64,000 nucleotides of DNA from an uncultured Pedobacter sp. (GTDB lineage: Bacteria; Bacteroidota; Bacteroidia; Sphingobacteriales; Sphingobacteriaceae): the NCBI RefSeq assembly GCF_913776295.1, contig NZ_CAJYOJ010000088.1:20819-84818 (forward strand), in the 5' to 3' direction. Numbering within the stretch: the stretch's first letter is position 1; each line of letters starts with the position of its first letter. Position numbers and translations under genes: made by a program. Below are positions 34,148 to 42,627 of the stretch, piece after piece. The notes under the pieces were generated by a model, which was given only the letters and a program-made list of their open reading frames with translations, did no database searches and was not told the DNA's origin.

Positions 34148-34657
34148 TTAAGAAGAATGCAGTTTACGCTTCTGCAAAATTGCCAGTAGATCGGCCTTTC
34201 TAATGTTGAGCATGTCAATATCTATCCATAATAAATATGGTTTTGAACTAAACACATCATTAAGGTAGGCAATTAAAGAAGCACAATTTTTAAGTGTTGT
34301 GGTTTTGTACTGACCAGGGTTATCGACCTTTATTAAAATTGAATCGGTTCGGTACAGCCCTGTTTGGAAACCTGTAATTTCATTCCATGGAATGCTCACA
34401 GTTTTTGCTATCGTAAAGTTTATTAATCCTTCCTTACTCAACTTTAAAGCTACCTCTCCCGTTATCGACTTTTTTAATTGTAAAATTCGTTCTGCAAGAA
34501 TAATTAATATGAAAATAATCCTTATCACGCATATTATTTTAATCGGCAGATAGGAGTGAAAGAGAAAAAATATTAAAAGCGCCAAACCCAAAATACATAA
34601 AACGATACTGAAAATGATATTACTTTTTTTAAATCTGATTTCAATAACATCGTTCAT
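34148..34657 (-). CDS. Hypothetical membrane protein (STM3941-like)
   Basis: 169 residues. Two adjacent N-terminal transmembrane segments (IIFSIVLCILGLALLIFFLF and IICVIRIIFILIILAERIL), followed by a cytosolic beta-rich domain (LKLSKEGLINFTIAKTVSIP, WNEITGF) that looks like the bacterial PH-like/STM3941 family. Role unknown. The family call is tentative. Confidence 0.6.
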   Translation of the reverse strand: MNDVIEIRFKKSNIIFSIVLCILGLALLIFFLFHSYLPIKIICVIRIIFILIILAERILQLKKSITGEVALKLSKEGLINFTIAKTVSIPWNEITGFQTGLYRTDSILIKVDNPGQYKTTTLKNCASLIAYLNDVFSSKPYLLWIDIDMLNIRKADLLAILQKRKLHSS

Positions 34658-34751
34658 CTTAATCTGCTAAGTTTGGTGCTAAATAGATCGAATTTAAGGG
34701 TTAAATTGCATCAACATAGGAGTAGAATATTCTTCGGCAAAAGAAATAATC

Positions 34752-35783
34752 TTATTTATTTAGCGCTTTTTTTACATCCGGAGCAATTTTCGTCCCAAAA
34801 ATCTCTATAGACTTCATCATTGCAGCATGGGAGGGGCCACCAACATCCATATGAGCAGAAAAGCGTGTCAACCCGAAGGTTTCTTGCATGGCCAAAATTT
34901 TATCTATCGATTCGTTCGCGTCGCCGATAATTAAAGCCCCACTACTGCTTCTGCCACCATCAAACTGATTGCGTTGGTAAGGTGCCCAACCACGCGATCG
35001 GCCAATGCGGTTCATCTGAGCCGAATAAAGGGGGTAATAATAATCTGCAATATCTTGGCTGTTTTCACCGAATAATGAATGCATATGAACACCTACTTCA
35101 AACTTACTCTTGTCATGTCCATAAGCTTCATAAACACGCTTATAATAATCAAATAGTGGCTTAAATTGTATGGGCTGACCGCCAATAATGGCAAACATCA
35201 CGGGTAATCCCAATCTGCCGGCACGTTCTACCGATTCTGGTGTTCCGCCAACGGCTACCCAAATTTTTAAATTATCATTTACTGCTCTTGGCAAAACTTC
35301 CTGGTTGTTCAGTTCCGGCCTGAATTTACCTTTCCAGCTGAGTTTAGGTTCCTTATTTATTTTAAGAAGTAGTTCCAGTTTTTCCTCATATAGTTCATCA
35401 TAGTCTTGAAGGTTATAACCGAACAGAGGAAAAGATTCGATAAAACTTCCGCGACCAGCCATTAACTCGGCTCTTCCATTCGAAATCAAATCAATGGTTG
35501 CAAAATTTTGATATAGTTTAACAGGGTCAGATGAACTTAAAACCGAAACAGCACTGCTCAATTTGATGTTTTTGGTTACTGTGGCAGCAGCGGCGAGTAT
35601 AATTTCAGGACTTGATACGGCATAATCAGGACGATGATGCTCGCCAATGCCGTAGAAATCTAGACCAACCTCATCCATTAGTTTTATTTCTGCTATAATC
35701 TCCTGAAGTCTTTGTTGTGCGGGTTGAATTTCTCCTTTTGCATTAATCTGCAAATCGCCAAACATACCGATACCTAATTCCAT
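34752..35783 (-). CDS. LLM class flavin-dependent oxidoreductase
   Basis: 343 residues from the ATG at 35783 (MELGIGMFGDLQIN); the frame is open to 35858 but those residues are not conserved. Luciferase-like monooxygenase (TIM-barrel) features: DEVGLDFYGIGEHHRPDY, SAVSVLSSSDPVKLYQNFAT, DLISNGRAELMAGRGSF. It probably uses FMNH2 or F420-like flavin chemistry on an unknown substrate. Single gene; the upstream spacer carries a REP-like element. Confidence 0.9.
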   Translation of the reverse strand: MELGIGMFGDLQINAKGEIQPAQQRLQEIIAEIKLMDEVGLDFYGIGEHHRPDYAVSSPEIILAAAATVTKNIKLSSAVSVLSSSDPVKLYQNFATIDLISNGRAELMAGRGSFIESFPLFGYNLQDYDELYEEKLELLLKINKEPKLSWKGKFRPELNNQEVLPRAVNDNLKIWVAVGGTPESVERAGRLGLPVMFAIIGGQPIQFKPLFDYYKRVYEAYGHDKSKFEVGVHMHSLFGENSQDIADYYYPLYSAQMNRIGRSRGWAPYQRNQFDGGRSSSGALIIGDANESIDKILAMQETFGLTRFSAHMDVGGPSHAAMMKSIEIFGTKIAPDVKKALNK

Positions 35784-36236
35784 ATTGATAAATTTTTTTA
35801 ACAAAGTTAAGGACTGGAGGTTTATTGGTTTTTGATGTATGGTAAGAAAAAAGGACAAATTTATATGGGAAGATCGTCCTCAATTGTAGTTTAGCGAAAT
35901 GCCCGCCTGTGATAGGTCTCCCTTACAGGCCGCTTGAAATCTGCCATGATAGATTTCTCGGCTACGTTACACTTCGCTCGAAATGATGACCCCACACAGT
36001 ATATTATCTACAATCAACCTTATTTCGAAGAAGTCAATCCACTATAAACGCCTCCAATTATTTCGCTCATTTTTAAAATATCCAGGATTTCCATCGGGTG
36101 AAGATCTTCAGCAGATTTGGAATGTATTGGTCTTAATAGTTAAAAGGATTCTAAAACAAGTTCAGAATGACATGTCAAAAATGAAATTACCGCCTGAAAA
36201 CTGCAAATTAAAAATTGCCAACTGCCCACTGAAAAC
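35784..36236. other. Spacer with REP-like element and word repeats
   Basis: 453 bp between the LLM gene start and the hscA stop. It contains a REP-like element (35874-35992), a partial one (AGGATTCTAAAACAAGTTC…AGAATGAC near 36145-36175) and words such as AACTGCAAATTAAAAATTGCC next to the hscA stop. A frame open through here on the plus strand is not coding. Confidence 0.6.
35874..35992. repeat. REP-like intergenic element
   Basis: From CGTCCTCAATTG to CGAAATGATGAC, with GCGAAATGCCCGCCTGT, ACAGGCCGC and CTACGTTACACTTCGCTCG segments that match the element at 5601-5722 almost word for word in parts. It lies between the LLM and hscA genes. Confidence 0.6.
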
Positions 36237-38093
36237 TTACTCTATCTTCTTGCCTTTCATGGCTGTAGAAATAGCAGCATCCATTACGCGCTCGGCAAAA
36301 GGGCGGGTAAATTCGTTCAGTTCGTCGGCTTTTTTAAGAATTGTATCTTTATCCTGACTGCCCAAAGCTGTTTTAAGCGCTTCGATATGTGTTTTAGTTT
36401 CTGCTATTTCTGCCTCGGTCAAATGCTCAGCATGTTTTTCGATAAAGCGTTCGGCTGTGTATTGCAATTGCTCACCCTCGCTTCTGGCTTCAATCAGCAT
36501 TCTTTGCTGTACATCACTTTGTGCGTGCTCAATACTATCCAAAAGCATTTTTTCAACGGTATCATCACTTAAGCCATAACTAGGCGTAATCTCAATCTCT
36601 TGTTTTACACCAGAACGCAGTTCTATCGCCTGTACAGTTAAAATACCATCTGCGTTTAAAAGGAAATTGATATCTACTTTAGGTAAACCCGCCGGCATAG
36701 CCGGGATTCCCTTTAAATCGAACTCAGCAAGTTTACGGTTTTCTTTAACCAGATCGCGTTCGCCCTGGTAAACAGAAATTTTCATGTTTACCTGGCCATC
36801 AACTGAAGTGGTATACTGCCGGCCGGCCTTGGTTGGTACTTTGCTATTACGCGCAATAATGACATCCATTAAACCACCCATGGTTTCGATACCCAAAGAT
36901 AGCGGGGTTACGTCCAGCAGTAAAATGTCAGAGCGGTTTCCGGCCAATACATCAGCCTGGATGGCTGCGCCTAAAGCCACTACTTCATCGGGATTAATAT
37001 TGTCTTGAGGTTTTTTGCCGAAGAAATGCTCCACTGCCTGCTTTACATAGGGTGTACGGGTAGAACCTCCTACTAAAATAACCTCGTCTATATCATTTGC
37101 AGATAAATCTGCATCTTTCAGTGCGTTTTTGCAGGCTGTAATGGTTTCTTCCACTTTTGCAGCAATCAATTGCTCAAAAGTTTGCCTATCAAGTGTACAC
37201 CAGATTTCGCCCACTTTTTCATTATATAAATTTTGGCTTGATAAGGCTTTTTTTGCTGCCTCGGCCTGTAGCCTAAGCGTTTGCATCAAAACATTGTTTT
37301 GAGCCAGCGCAGTTACTTCAAGTTTGTTCTGAGCAATCCAGTATTCTAAAATAGCCCGGTCAAAATCATCGCCGCCTAAGTAAGTGTTTCCATTGGTGGC
37401 CAATACTTCAAAAATCCCATTTTGGATCTGTAGGATAGAAACATCAAAAGTACCTCCGCCTAAATCGTAAACGGCAATTGTTTTTTGTTGCGAAGGATCT
37501 AAACCAATTCCATAAGCCAAACTGGCTGCGGTAGGTTCATTAACAATACGCATTACATCTAAACCTGCCAGTTTTCCGGCATCGCGGGTGGCCTGGCGCT
37601 GACTATCGTTAAAATAAGCCGGAACAGTAATTACAGCCCTGTTAACCGGTGTTTTTAAGGCATGCTCAGCTCTTGCTTTTAGCTCTTTTAATATCTCTGC
37701 AGATAATTCGATCGGTGTATAAAAACGGTTTCCGGCCTGGATTTTTACCAATGCATCGGTATCGTCATCGATAATTTTATATGAAAAAGTAGCGGCATGA
37801 TCAGCTACATCTTTATACGAGCGACCCAATAATCTTTTAACCGAAAATATGGTGTTCGATGGATCAGTGGTTAAAAATTCTTTAGCTTCGTTACCGACAA
37901 CTGCTTCGTTCTGGTTGTTGAAATAAACCACCGATGGCACCAATACGCCTTTGCCAGAATCGTTAATGACCTGAGGATTCTTATCGGGATTAATAAATGC
38001 AACCAAACTATTGGTGGTACCTAAATCTATTCCGACGATAATTTCTTCCTTTTGAAACGAACCTGTAGCAAGGTTAATCGATATTTTTGCCAT
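36237..38093 (-). CDS. hscA: Fe-S protein assembly chaperone HscA (Hsp70)
   Basis: 618 residues. Hsp70 ATPase domain (VGIDLGTTNSLVAF, YFNDSQRQATRDAGKLAGL, VYDLGGGTFDVSIL) and substrate domain (GGLMDVIIARNSKVPT, GIPAMPAGLPKVDINF). It ends without the EEVD-like or long DnaK tail, and the N-terminal leader MAKISINLATGSFQKEE is typical of HscA. It should help transfer Fe-S clusters from a scaffold. HscB, IscU and IscS are not adjacent; ferredoxin and IscX lie 20 kb away. A TAAATTTG box (minus strand, 38099-38106) lies 5 bp before the ATG. Confidence 0.9.
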   Translation of the reverse strand: MAKISINLATGSFQKEEIIVGIDLGTTNSLVAFINPDKNPQVINDSGKGVLVPSVVYFNNQNEAVVGNEAKEFLTTDPSNTIFSVKRLLGRSYKDVADHAATFSYKIIDDDTDALVKIQAGNRFYTPIELSAEILKELKARAEHALKTPVNRAVITVPAYFNDSQRQATRDAGKLAGLDVMRIVNEPTAASLAYGIGLDPSQQKTIAVYDLGGGTFDVSILQIQNGIFEVLATNGNTYLGGDDFDRAILEYWIAQNKLEVTALAQNNVLMQTLRLQAEAAKKALSSQNLYNEKVGEIWCTLDRQTFEQLIAAKVEETITACKNALKDADLSANDIDEVILVGGSTRTPYVKQAVEHFFGKKPQDNINPDEVVALGAAIQADVLAGNRSDILLLDVTPLSLGIETMGGLMDVIIARNSKVPTKAGRQYTTSVDGQVNMKISVYQGERDLVKENRKLAEFDLKGIPAMPAGLPKVDINFLLNADGILTVQAIELRSGVKQEIEITPSYGLSDDTVEKMLLDSIEHAQSDVQQRMLIEARSEGEQLQYTAERFIEKHAEHLTEAEIAETKTHIEALKTALGSQDKDTILKKADELNEFTRPFAERVMDAAISTAMKGKKIE

Positions 38094-38098
38094 AGGCG

Positions 38099-38106
38099 CA
38101 AATTTA
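38099..38106 (-). promoter_or_regulatory. TAAATTTG -7 box of hscA
   Basis: Minus-strand match to TAnnTTTG ending 5 bp before the hscA ATG, implying a leaderless or near-leaderless message. Confidence 0.5.
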
Positions 38107-38234
38107 CAATATTGTTCCTAGCTTTCAGAACCTGAATGTTTTTTAAAAGTCAATTAGTTTTGTTTGGAAGTCGGATGTCCGGAGACCGAAGTCGGAAGAT
38201 GATGTGGTTATTAACGTAAAATTTTTATATTCTT

Positions 38235-38960
38235 ATATCATCCTACCTCCGACTTTCGGACTTCTAACTTTATTTACCATATAAGATATTTAAGAACATC
38301 GTAGGATTTGTAATGATCTTATACTTTAACTTCTATATCATCGGACCTCTGACCTTCGACTTTCGGAATCTTTACCATATAAGATATCAAAGAGCATGGT
38401 TGATTATAAATTACCCATTCTTTAGCTCTTATATCACCGGACCTCTGACTCCTGACTTTCGGACTGTTTACCATATAAGACATTTAAGGGCATGGTGGAG
38501 CATAAAATTGCCCCCATTCTTTAGCTCTTATATCACCGGACCTCTGACTTCCGACTTTCGGACTGTTTACCATATAAGTCATTTAAGAGCATGGTGGAGC
38601 ATAAAATTGCCCCCATTCTTTAGCTCTTATATCACCGGACCTCTGACTCCTGACTTTCGGACTCTTTACCATATAATACATTCAAGAGCATGATGGAGCA
38701 TAAAATTGCCCCCATTCCTTAACTCTTATATCACCGGACCTCTGACTTTCGTACTTCTAACTTTATTTACCATATAAGATATTTAAGAACATAGTAGGAT
38801 TTACAATGATCTTATACTTTAACTTCTATATCTTCGAACCTCTGACCTCCTGACCGTTGGCTTTATTTACCATATAAGGCATTTAAGAACATCACAGGAT
38901 TTAAACTAATCCTATAAATTTAGCCTCTATATCTTCCGACCTCTGACTTCCGACTTTCGG
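38235..38960. repeat. Tandem array, 7.3 units of ~99 bp
   Basis: The word ATATC(A/T)(C/T)C(G/C) recurs at 38235, 38335, 38431, 38530, 38629, 38728, 38828 and 38929; the central units are exactly 99 bp. Each unit combines CGGACCTCTGACT…CTTTCGGACT, TTTACCATATAAG, CATTTAAGAGCATGG and CCCATTCTTTAGCTCTT. The central three are nearly identical and the outer ones diverged, as expected of an array growing from the middle. It ends at the stop of the next gene. Confidence 0.88.
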
Positions 38961-38961
38961 A

Positions 38962-40188
38962 CTATTTATTCTTCTCTTCAATCCAAAGGCTCATGTACTT
39001 CGTGCTTTGAAGGGTATGGTGGTTTAAAATCTGGCCAATAAAGTTATTCTGTCGGTGCATAGTTAAGGCAGAGCGCAATTCATTTAATTTCTTCATAAAA
39101 GGGGCAGCGAAAGCAGCGGCAGTATAACGCTGGTTAAGGATTTGGATGCCGTGTTGCTGTGCGGCATGCCATTCGGGTTCGTGCTGGTATAGTTGAGCAG
39201 CCCGCTCGGCAAAACTGTTTAAATCATCTTCAATAACGCCATTCCAGGGCAGCTCGCCTTTCATGGCTTCGGCGCCAATAGTTGTGGTTACCGATGGTGT
39301 ACCGGTTAACATGGCATCAATAAATTTGCCTTTAACACCTGCGCCAAACTGGATCGGTGCAAGTAAAATTTTGTGCCTGGCAATGGTTTCCTGTGCATTT
39401 GCGGCCCTACCTCTAATGAAAAACCGTTCTGCCTTATTTTCGAGCTGAAATACTTTTTGCGAGGGGTAAGCGCCGTAAACGTTCAAGTTAGCTTCGGGCA
39501 GTTTTTTTCGAAGTACGGGCCATACTTTGGTTTTTAAGGTTTGCACCGTATGCCAATTAGGTTCATGTAAAAAGTTCCCGATGAAAACAAAGTCCGCCCT
39601 GTTTTCAAATGGAATCCAATTTTGGATGGTATGTGTAGTAATTTCCTGTTCTAAAAAGGGCAGGTAATATAATAAGCTATCATCAATTTTAAATTGCTCT
39701 TCAAGCAGCTTTACTTCCGCTTCAGAAATAATCAAAGACAGGTCACAACGGAGGATGGCTGCAATTTCGCGCTTGGCGGTATCAGAAAATAGGTTTATTG
39801 CATCCTGCTTTTTGGTGCTTTGCTGTCGCGCTTGCCGTAAAAAATGTAAATCTTCGGTATCTAAAATCCGCAAGGCACGCGGGCATTCCTGCTGCACCCT
39901 CCAACCGTATTGCTCTTCAATCATAAAGCGGTCAAACATCACGATATCAGGATTTAACCTTTTTAAAAAAGTATTGAAGCTTTCGTCATTTAACTTAATC
40001 TCCTGTTCTAAAACGGCAGTATGACTGAAATCATAACTGAAATCGCTTTTAGATGCTGCCGAAGCAAAAGTGACCTGATAACCATTAGCCAGAAATAAAT
40101 CAACCAATTGGACCATTCTTGTGCCTGCTGCAGATGAAGCAGGCTCGGGCCAAACCAATCCAATAATTAATAATTTCTTTGCGGTCAT
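38962..40188 (-). CDS. Glycosyltransferase (GT-B fold, GT4-like)
   Basis: 408 residues. N-terminal Rossmann-like domain beginning KKLLIIGLVWPEPASSAAGT; a C-terminal nucleotide-sugar domain with FVFIGNFLHEPNWHTV, LNVYGAYP and the family signature GAGVKGKFIDAMLTGTPSVT. It transfers a sugar of unknown type; no other polysaccharide genes are adjacent. The final residues IEEKNK lie at the edge of the tandem array. The family is clear; the substrate is not. Confidence 0.85.
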   Translation of the reverse strand: MTAKKLLIIGLVWPEPASSAAGTRMVQLVDLFLANGYQVTFASAASKSDFSYDFSHTAVLEQEIKLNDESFNTFLKRLNPDIVMFDRFMIEEQYGWRVQQECPRALRILDTEDLHFLRQARQQSTKKQDAINLFSDTAKREIAAILRCDLSLIISEAEVKLLEEQFKIDDSLLYYLPFLEQEITTHTIQNWIPFENRADFVFIGNFLHEPNWHTVQTLKTKVWPVLRKKLPEANLNVYGAYPSQKVFQLENKAERFFIRGRAANAQETIARHKILLAPIQFGAGVKGKFIDAMLTGTPSVTTTIGAEAMKGELPWNGVIEDDLNSFAERAAQLYQHEPEWHAAQQHGIQILNQRYTAAAFAAPFMKKLNELRSALTMHRQNNFIGQILNHHTLQSTKYMSLWIEEKNK

Positions 40189-40225
40189 GATTTAATTTTC
40201 TACAAAATAAGTTTTTTTTTTTGCT

Positions 40226-40291
40226 CCCGCAGATAAATGTGATAACCGCAGATTAAAATCCAGATCTGCGATTATTTACTAAATCTGCGGG
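40226..40291. repeat. Nested CCGCAGAT inverted words
   Basis: CCCGCAGAT (40226-40234) pairs with ATCTGCGGG (40283-40291), and CGCAGAT with ATCTGCG lie inside. The spacer separates the divergent glycosyltransferase and miaE genes. It belongs to a class of short intergenic repeats built on the word ATCTGCGG. Confidence 0.5.
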
Positions 40292-40344
40292 ATATATAAA
40301 CGTATCTTAAATATTATTAATTTTGCAGCTTAATTCACCATTAC

Positions 40345-40926
40345 ATGTTAGGATTAAAATTATTGACAGACCCGCGTTGGGCAAATATTGCGGAATCGAA
40401 CTTAGAGGAAATTTTATCTGACCACGCCTGGTGCGAACAAAAAGCTGCCAGTAATGCCATCACTTTAATTACACAAAATTCTGAACACCAGGAACTGGTT
40501 GATGAGTTAACGGCTATTGCCATTGAGGAAATGCAGCATTTTCAAATGGTGATCAATATCATTAAAGAGCGGGGTTTTACGCTAAGCCGCGAGCGTAAGG
40601 ATGATTATGTAGGGCGACTGGTAAGATTCAGTAAAAAAGACGGGAGCCGTAACCAGGCTTTTATCGACAGGCTCTTGTTTGCAGCCATGATTGAAGCCCG
40701 GAGTTGTGAACGTTTCCGGGTGCTTTCTTTAAACATCAAGGACAAAGAACTGGCCAAATTTTACCATGAATTGATGGTTTCGGAGGCAGGCCATTACACC
40801 ACATTCTTAAACTTTGCACGTAAATATAGTACCGATGTAGATGTGGATAAACGCTGGAAAGAATGGCTGGATTTTGAAGGAGAACTGATCCAGAGTTTTG
40901 GGACAAAGGAGGCCATACATGGGTAG
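40345..40926 (+). CDS. miaE: tRNA-(ms2io6A)-hydroxylase MiaE
   Basis: 193 residues, a four-helix-bundle di-iron enzyme. Ligands fit the ExxH pattern: E31 in CEQKAASN, E62-x2-H65 in EEMQHF, E117 in IEARSCERF, and E147-x2-H150 in SEAGHY. It hydroxylates the isopentenyl side chain of ms2i6A at position 37 of tRNAs. A TAATTTTG box at 40318-40325 lies 19 bp before the ATG. Single gene. Confidence 0.93.
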   Translation: MLGLKLLTDPRWANIAESNLEEILSDHAWCEQKAASNAITLITQNSEHQELVDELTAIAIEEMQHFQMVINIIKERGFTLSRERKDDYVGRLVRFSKKDGSRNQAFIDRLLFAAMIEARSCERFRVLSLNIKDKELAKFYHELMVSEAGHYTTFLNFARKYSTDVDVDKRWKEWLDFEGELIQSFGTKEAIHG

Positions 40927-41006
40927 ATTAGTTTACAGTTTACAGTTTTCAGTTAATATGCTTCGGTAATGACTGATCACTGAAACTTCTAAAAATAGAA
41001 TGTCTT

Positions 41007-42098
41007 TTAGCGCCTGGTCGTCAGGCTTTCGGACGCCTGACTTTCCGACTTATAAATATTCCATAACCAAATTACAATATCCTGATAGCTATCGATCCCT
41101 TTTTTCTGGTTATTTAGTTTTAAGAAACGATCGAAAGCGGCATCCATGTAACCGAACATATCGCCATTATATTTTCGCCAGAATTCTTTTTCCGTTTTAA
41201 AATCGGCTAACACCTGTGGTAAAAGCTTGTCGTGCAATAATTTGTAATCATCCGGCGATTTCATTCTGATCTCAAATAAGATGTACCTGAGCATTTCGTA
41301 ATTGGCCGAATACTGGTAATTCAAATCAGGGCTATTGCTTGCTGTAAGGTAGCCTAGAAGATTAGCTTCATCCTCATAGGCAATACCTAACTGGTGCGCA
41401 ATTTCGTGGCAGCTCACGTAAGGTTTAACAAAATCAGGCAAATTCATGTTCATATTGGCTTCTCCGGTAAGCGGAGCATAATAGCCTTCAATACCAATTT
41501 TACTGATGATCCATGAGTTTAAGACGGCCTTTAAACAAGGATTATCATAACTGAATACCTTGTTTCTTTTAGCCATGAGTAAATACGCTGCTACAGATTT
41601 AGATTCGAGATCCTTGATGGTGTAAGCAGGCACTTTAACTTGCTTCAATTTTAAGCTGTTGGTTTTATCAACGAAATAATTGCCCAGAATAACCAGTTCT
41701 TTAATATTATATTTTTCGTTACCGATTTCCAATTCTTCACTTATGCTTGGCCGGCTATAGTTCAAACCCCAAACTATTTTGAAGACGATATAGAGTATTA
41801 AAAAGAAGTTTAAAATCTGTAAGGGAATAATAATTCTATCCTGTTTTTTTAAGGATTTACGCCTTTTGTAAAATCTAATGATTTTATAAAGCACAGAACA
41901 AATTAGCAAAGCATAAATGATATCTCCGATAGCAAAAGGAAATAGAGCAGATATAAATCTTAAGGCTGAAGAGATGTAAGGATAAAAACCTGTTGAATAA
42001 TATTTTTGGACAAGGGAAGGAAAGAAGCCGAAAAGGAAGATAAGGCTTGCAAGCCCAATAAAAATAAATGATTTATAAAATAATGGACGTGATATCAT
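41007..42098 (-). CDS. DUF3810 family membrane protein with HExxH motif
   Basis: 363 residues. Three N-terminal TM segments (FIFIGLASLIFLFGFF, ALFPFAIGDIIYALLICSVL, LQILNFFLILYIVFKIVW), then a soluble domain with HEIAHQLG, the zinc-metallopeptidase HExxH form. It may be a membrane peptidase; activity is unproven. The last ~10 codons (SESQASESLTTRR) lie inside an intergenic-type repeat with a strong hairpin (41020-41041), so the C-terminus may have been captured from it. It follows the YoeB-like toxin with a 3-bp gap. Confidence 0.82.
   Translation of the reverse strand: MISRPLFYKSFIFIGLASLIFLFGFFPSLVQKYYSTGFYPYISSALRFISALFPFAIGDIIYALLICSVLYKIIRFYKRRKSLKKQDRIIIPLQILNFFLILYIVFKIVWGLNYSRPSISEELEIGNEKYNIKELVILGNYFVDKTNSLKLKQVKVPAYTIKDLESKSVAAYLLMAKRNKVFSYDNPCLKAVLNSWIISKIGIEGYYAPLTGEANMNMNLPDFVKPYVSCHEIAHQLGIAYEDEANLLGYLTASNSPDLNYQYSANYEMLRYILFEIRMKSPDDYKLLHDKLLPQVLADFKTEKEFWRKYNGDMFGYMDAAFDRFLKLNNQKKGIDSYQDIVIWLWNIYKSESQASESLTTRR
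41020..41041 (-). terminator. Hairpin within the DUF3810 3' end
   Basis: Arms GTCAGGC (41020-41026) and GCCTGAC (41035-41041) with loop TTTCGGAC. It lies inside the last codons of DUF3810 and is made of the CGGAC-type intergenic words. It could stop transcription on either strand, but no T tract follows. Confidence 0.4.
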
Positions 42099-42101
42099 TA
42101 A

Positions 42102-42362
42102 TTATTTATAATGACCTCTTAATGAATAGATGTTTAAAATATCGTCTATTACATCGTAAATAATTCTGTGCTCTGCATTTATCCTTCTAGACAATTGGCC
42201 AGATAAATCGTGTTTTAGTTGTTCTGGCTTACCACTACCCATGAAGGGATTTTGTTGAATTGATAGGATTAATTGCTGTATTTTTTTCTGAACTGCCTTA
42301 TTACCTGATTTCTTCCAAAATTCTAAATCAGTAATTGCTTGCTCATGTAATTCTATTTGCAT
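42102..42362 (-). CDS. Txe/YoeB-like toxin (RelE superfamily)
   Basis: 86 residues. Matches the YoeB core: GSGKPEQLKHDLSGQLSRRI and EHRIIYDV, with the C-terminal RGHY pair (catalytic His-Tyr in YoeB). It should cleave mRNA in the ribosomal A site. The DUF2683 antitoxin is immediately upstream (31-bp gap) on the same strand, the usual order. Both sit between dihydroorotase and DUF3810 in one run of same-direction genes. Confidence 0.9.
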   Translation of the reverse strand: MQIELHEQAITDLEFWKKSGNKAVQKKIQQLILSIQQNPFMGSGKPEQLKHDLSGQLSRRINAEHRIIYDVIDDILNIYSLRGHYK

Positions 42363-42393
42363 ACAATTACCAGGTTAAATAAAACGACTTATA

Positions 42394-42594
42394 TTATTTC
42401 CACATCGTGTCAACTTCAATTTTATGCCCAGGTTTTCCAGCTTTTCTAGCATTTACTCCTCTTAGGACTTTCTCAACAAATTCCGGATTATAAGTACTTT
42501 TTTCAGTAGTGAAATCAATCTTTAAGGCTTTTATAAATGCCTTTAAAGCGGACAATTGTTCTTTATTTTTTGGATGTACTATTAATGTTTCCAT
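42394..42594 (-). CDS. DUF2683 family antitoxin
   Basis: 66 residues. Starts METLIVHPKNKEQLSALKAF, the DUF2683 signature, with a charged C-terminal tail (FVEKVLRGVNARKAGKPG) expected to wrap around the toxin. It is the first gene of the TA pair and overlaps nothing: 33 bp from the dihydroorotase stop and 31 bp from the toxin. Confidence 0.85.
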   Translation of the reverse strand: METLIVHPKNKEQLSALKAFIKALKIDFTTEKSTYNPEFVEKVLRGVNARKAGKPGHKIEVDTMWK

Positions 42595-42627
42595 GTCGTT
42601 TCATTGTGAAATACAAATATAACAAAT

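Larger units (their letters stand above)
38094..38961. other. Spacer filled by a 99-bp tandem array
   Basis: 868 bp between hscA (start) and a glycosyltransferase gene (stop), both minus. Apart from the hscA promoter box and a short stretch of GTCCGGAGACCGAAGTCGG words (38165-38195), it is the tandem array at 38235-38960. The open plus-strand frame within it is a product of the 99-bp period. Confidence 0.7.

Noticed and set aside
35983..36357. Plus-strand ORF across the hscA 3' region
   Set aside because: Most lies in REP-like and word-repeat DNA and then opposite to hscA codons; no family features.
38313..38693. 126-codon open frame through the 99-bp array giving 33-residue repeats
   Set aside because: The frame stays open only because the central units are exactly 99 bp; there is no supportive start context and the outer units break it.
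38235..38960. CRISPR-like array
   Set aside because: The whole 99-bp unit repeats with small changes; there are no short constant repeats alternating with unique spacers, and no cas genes.
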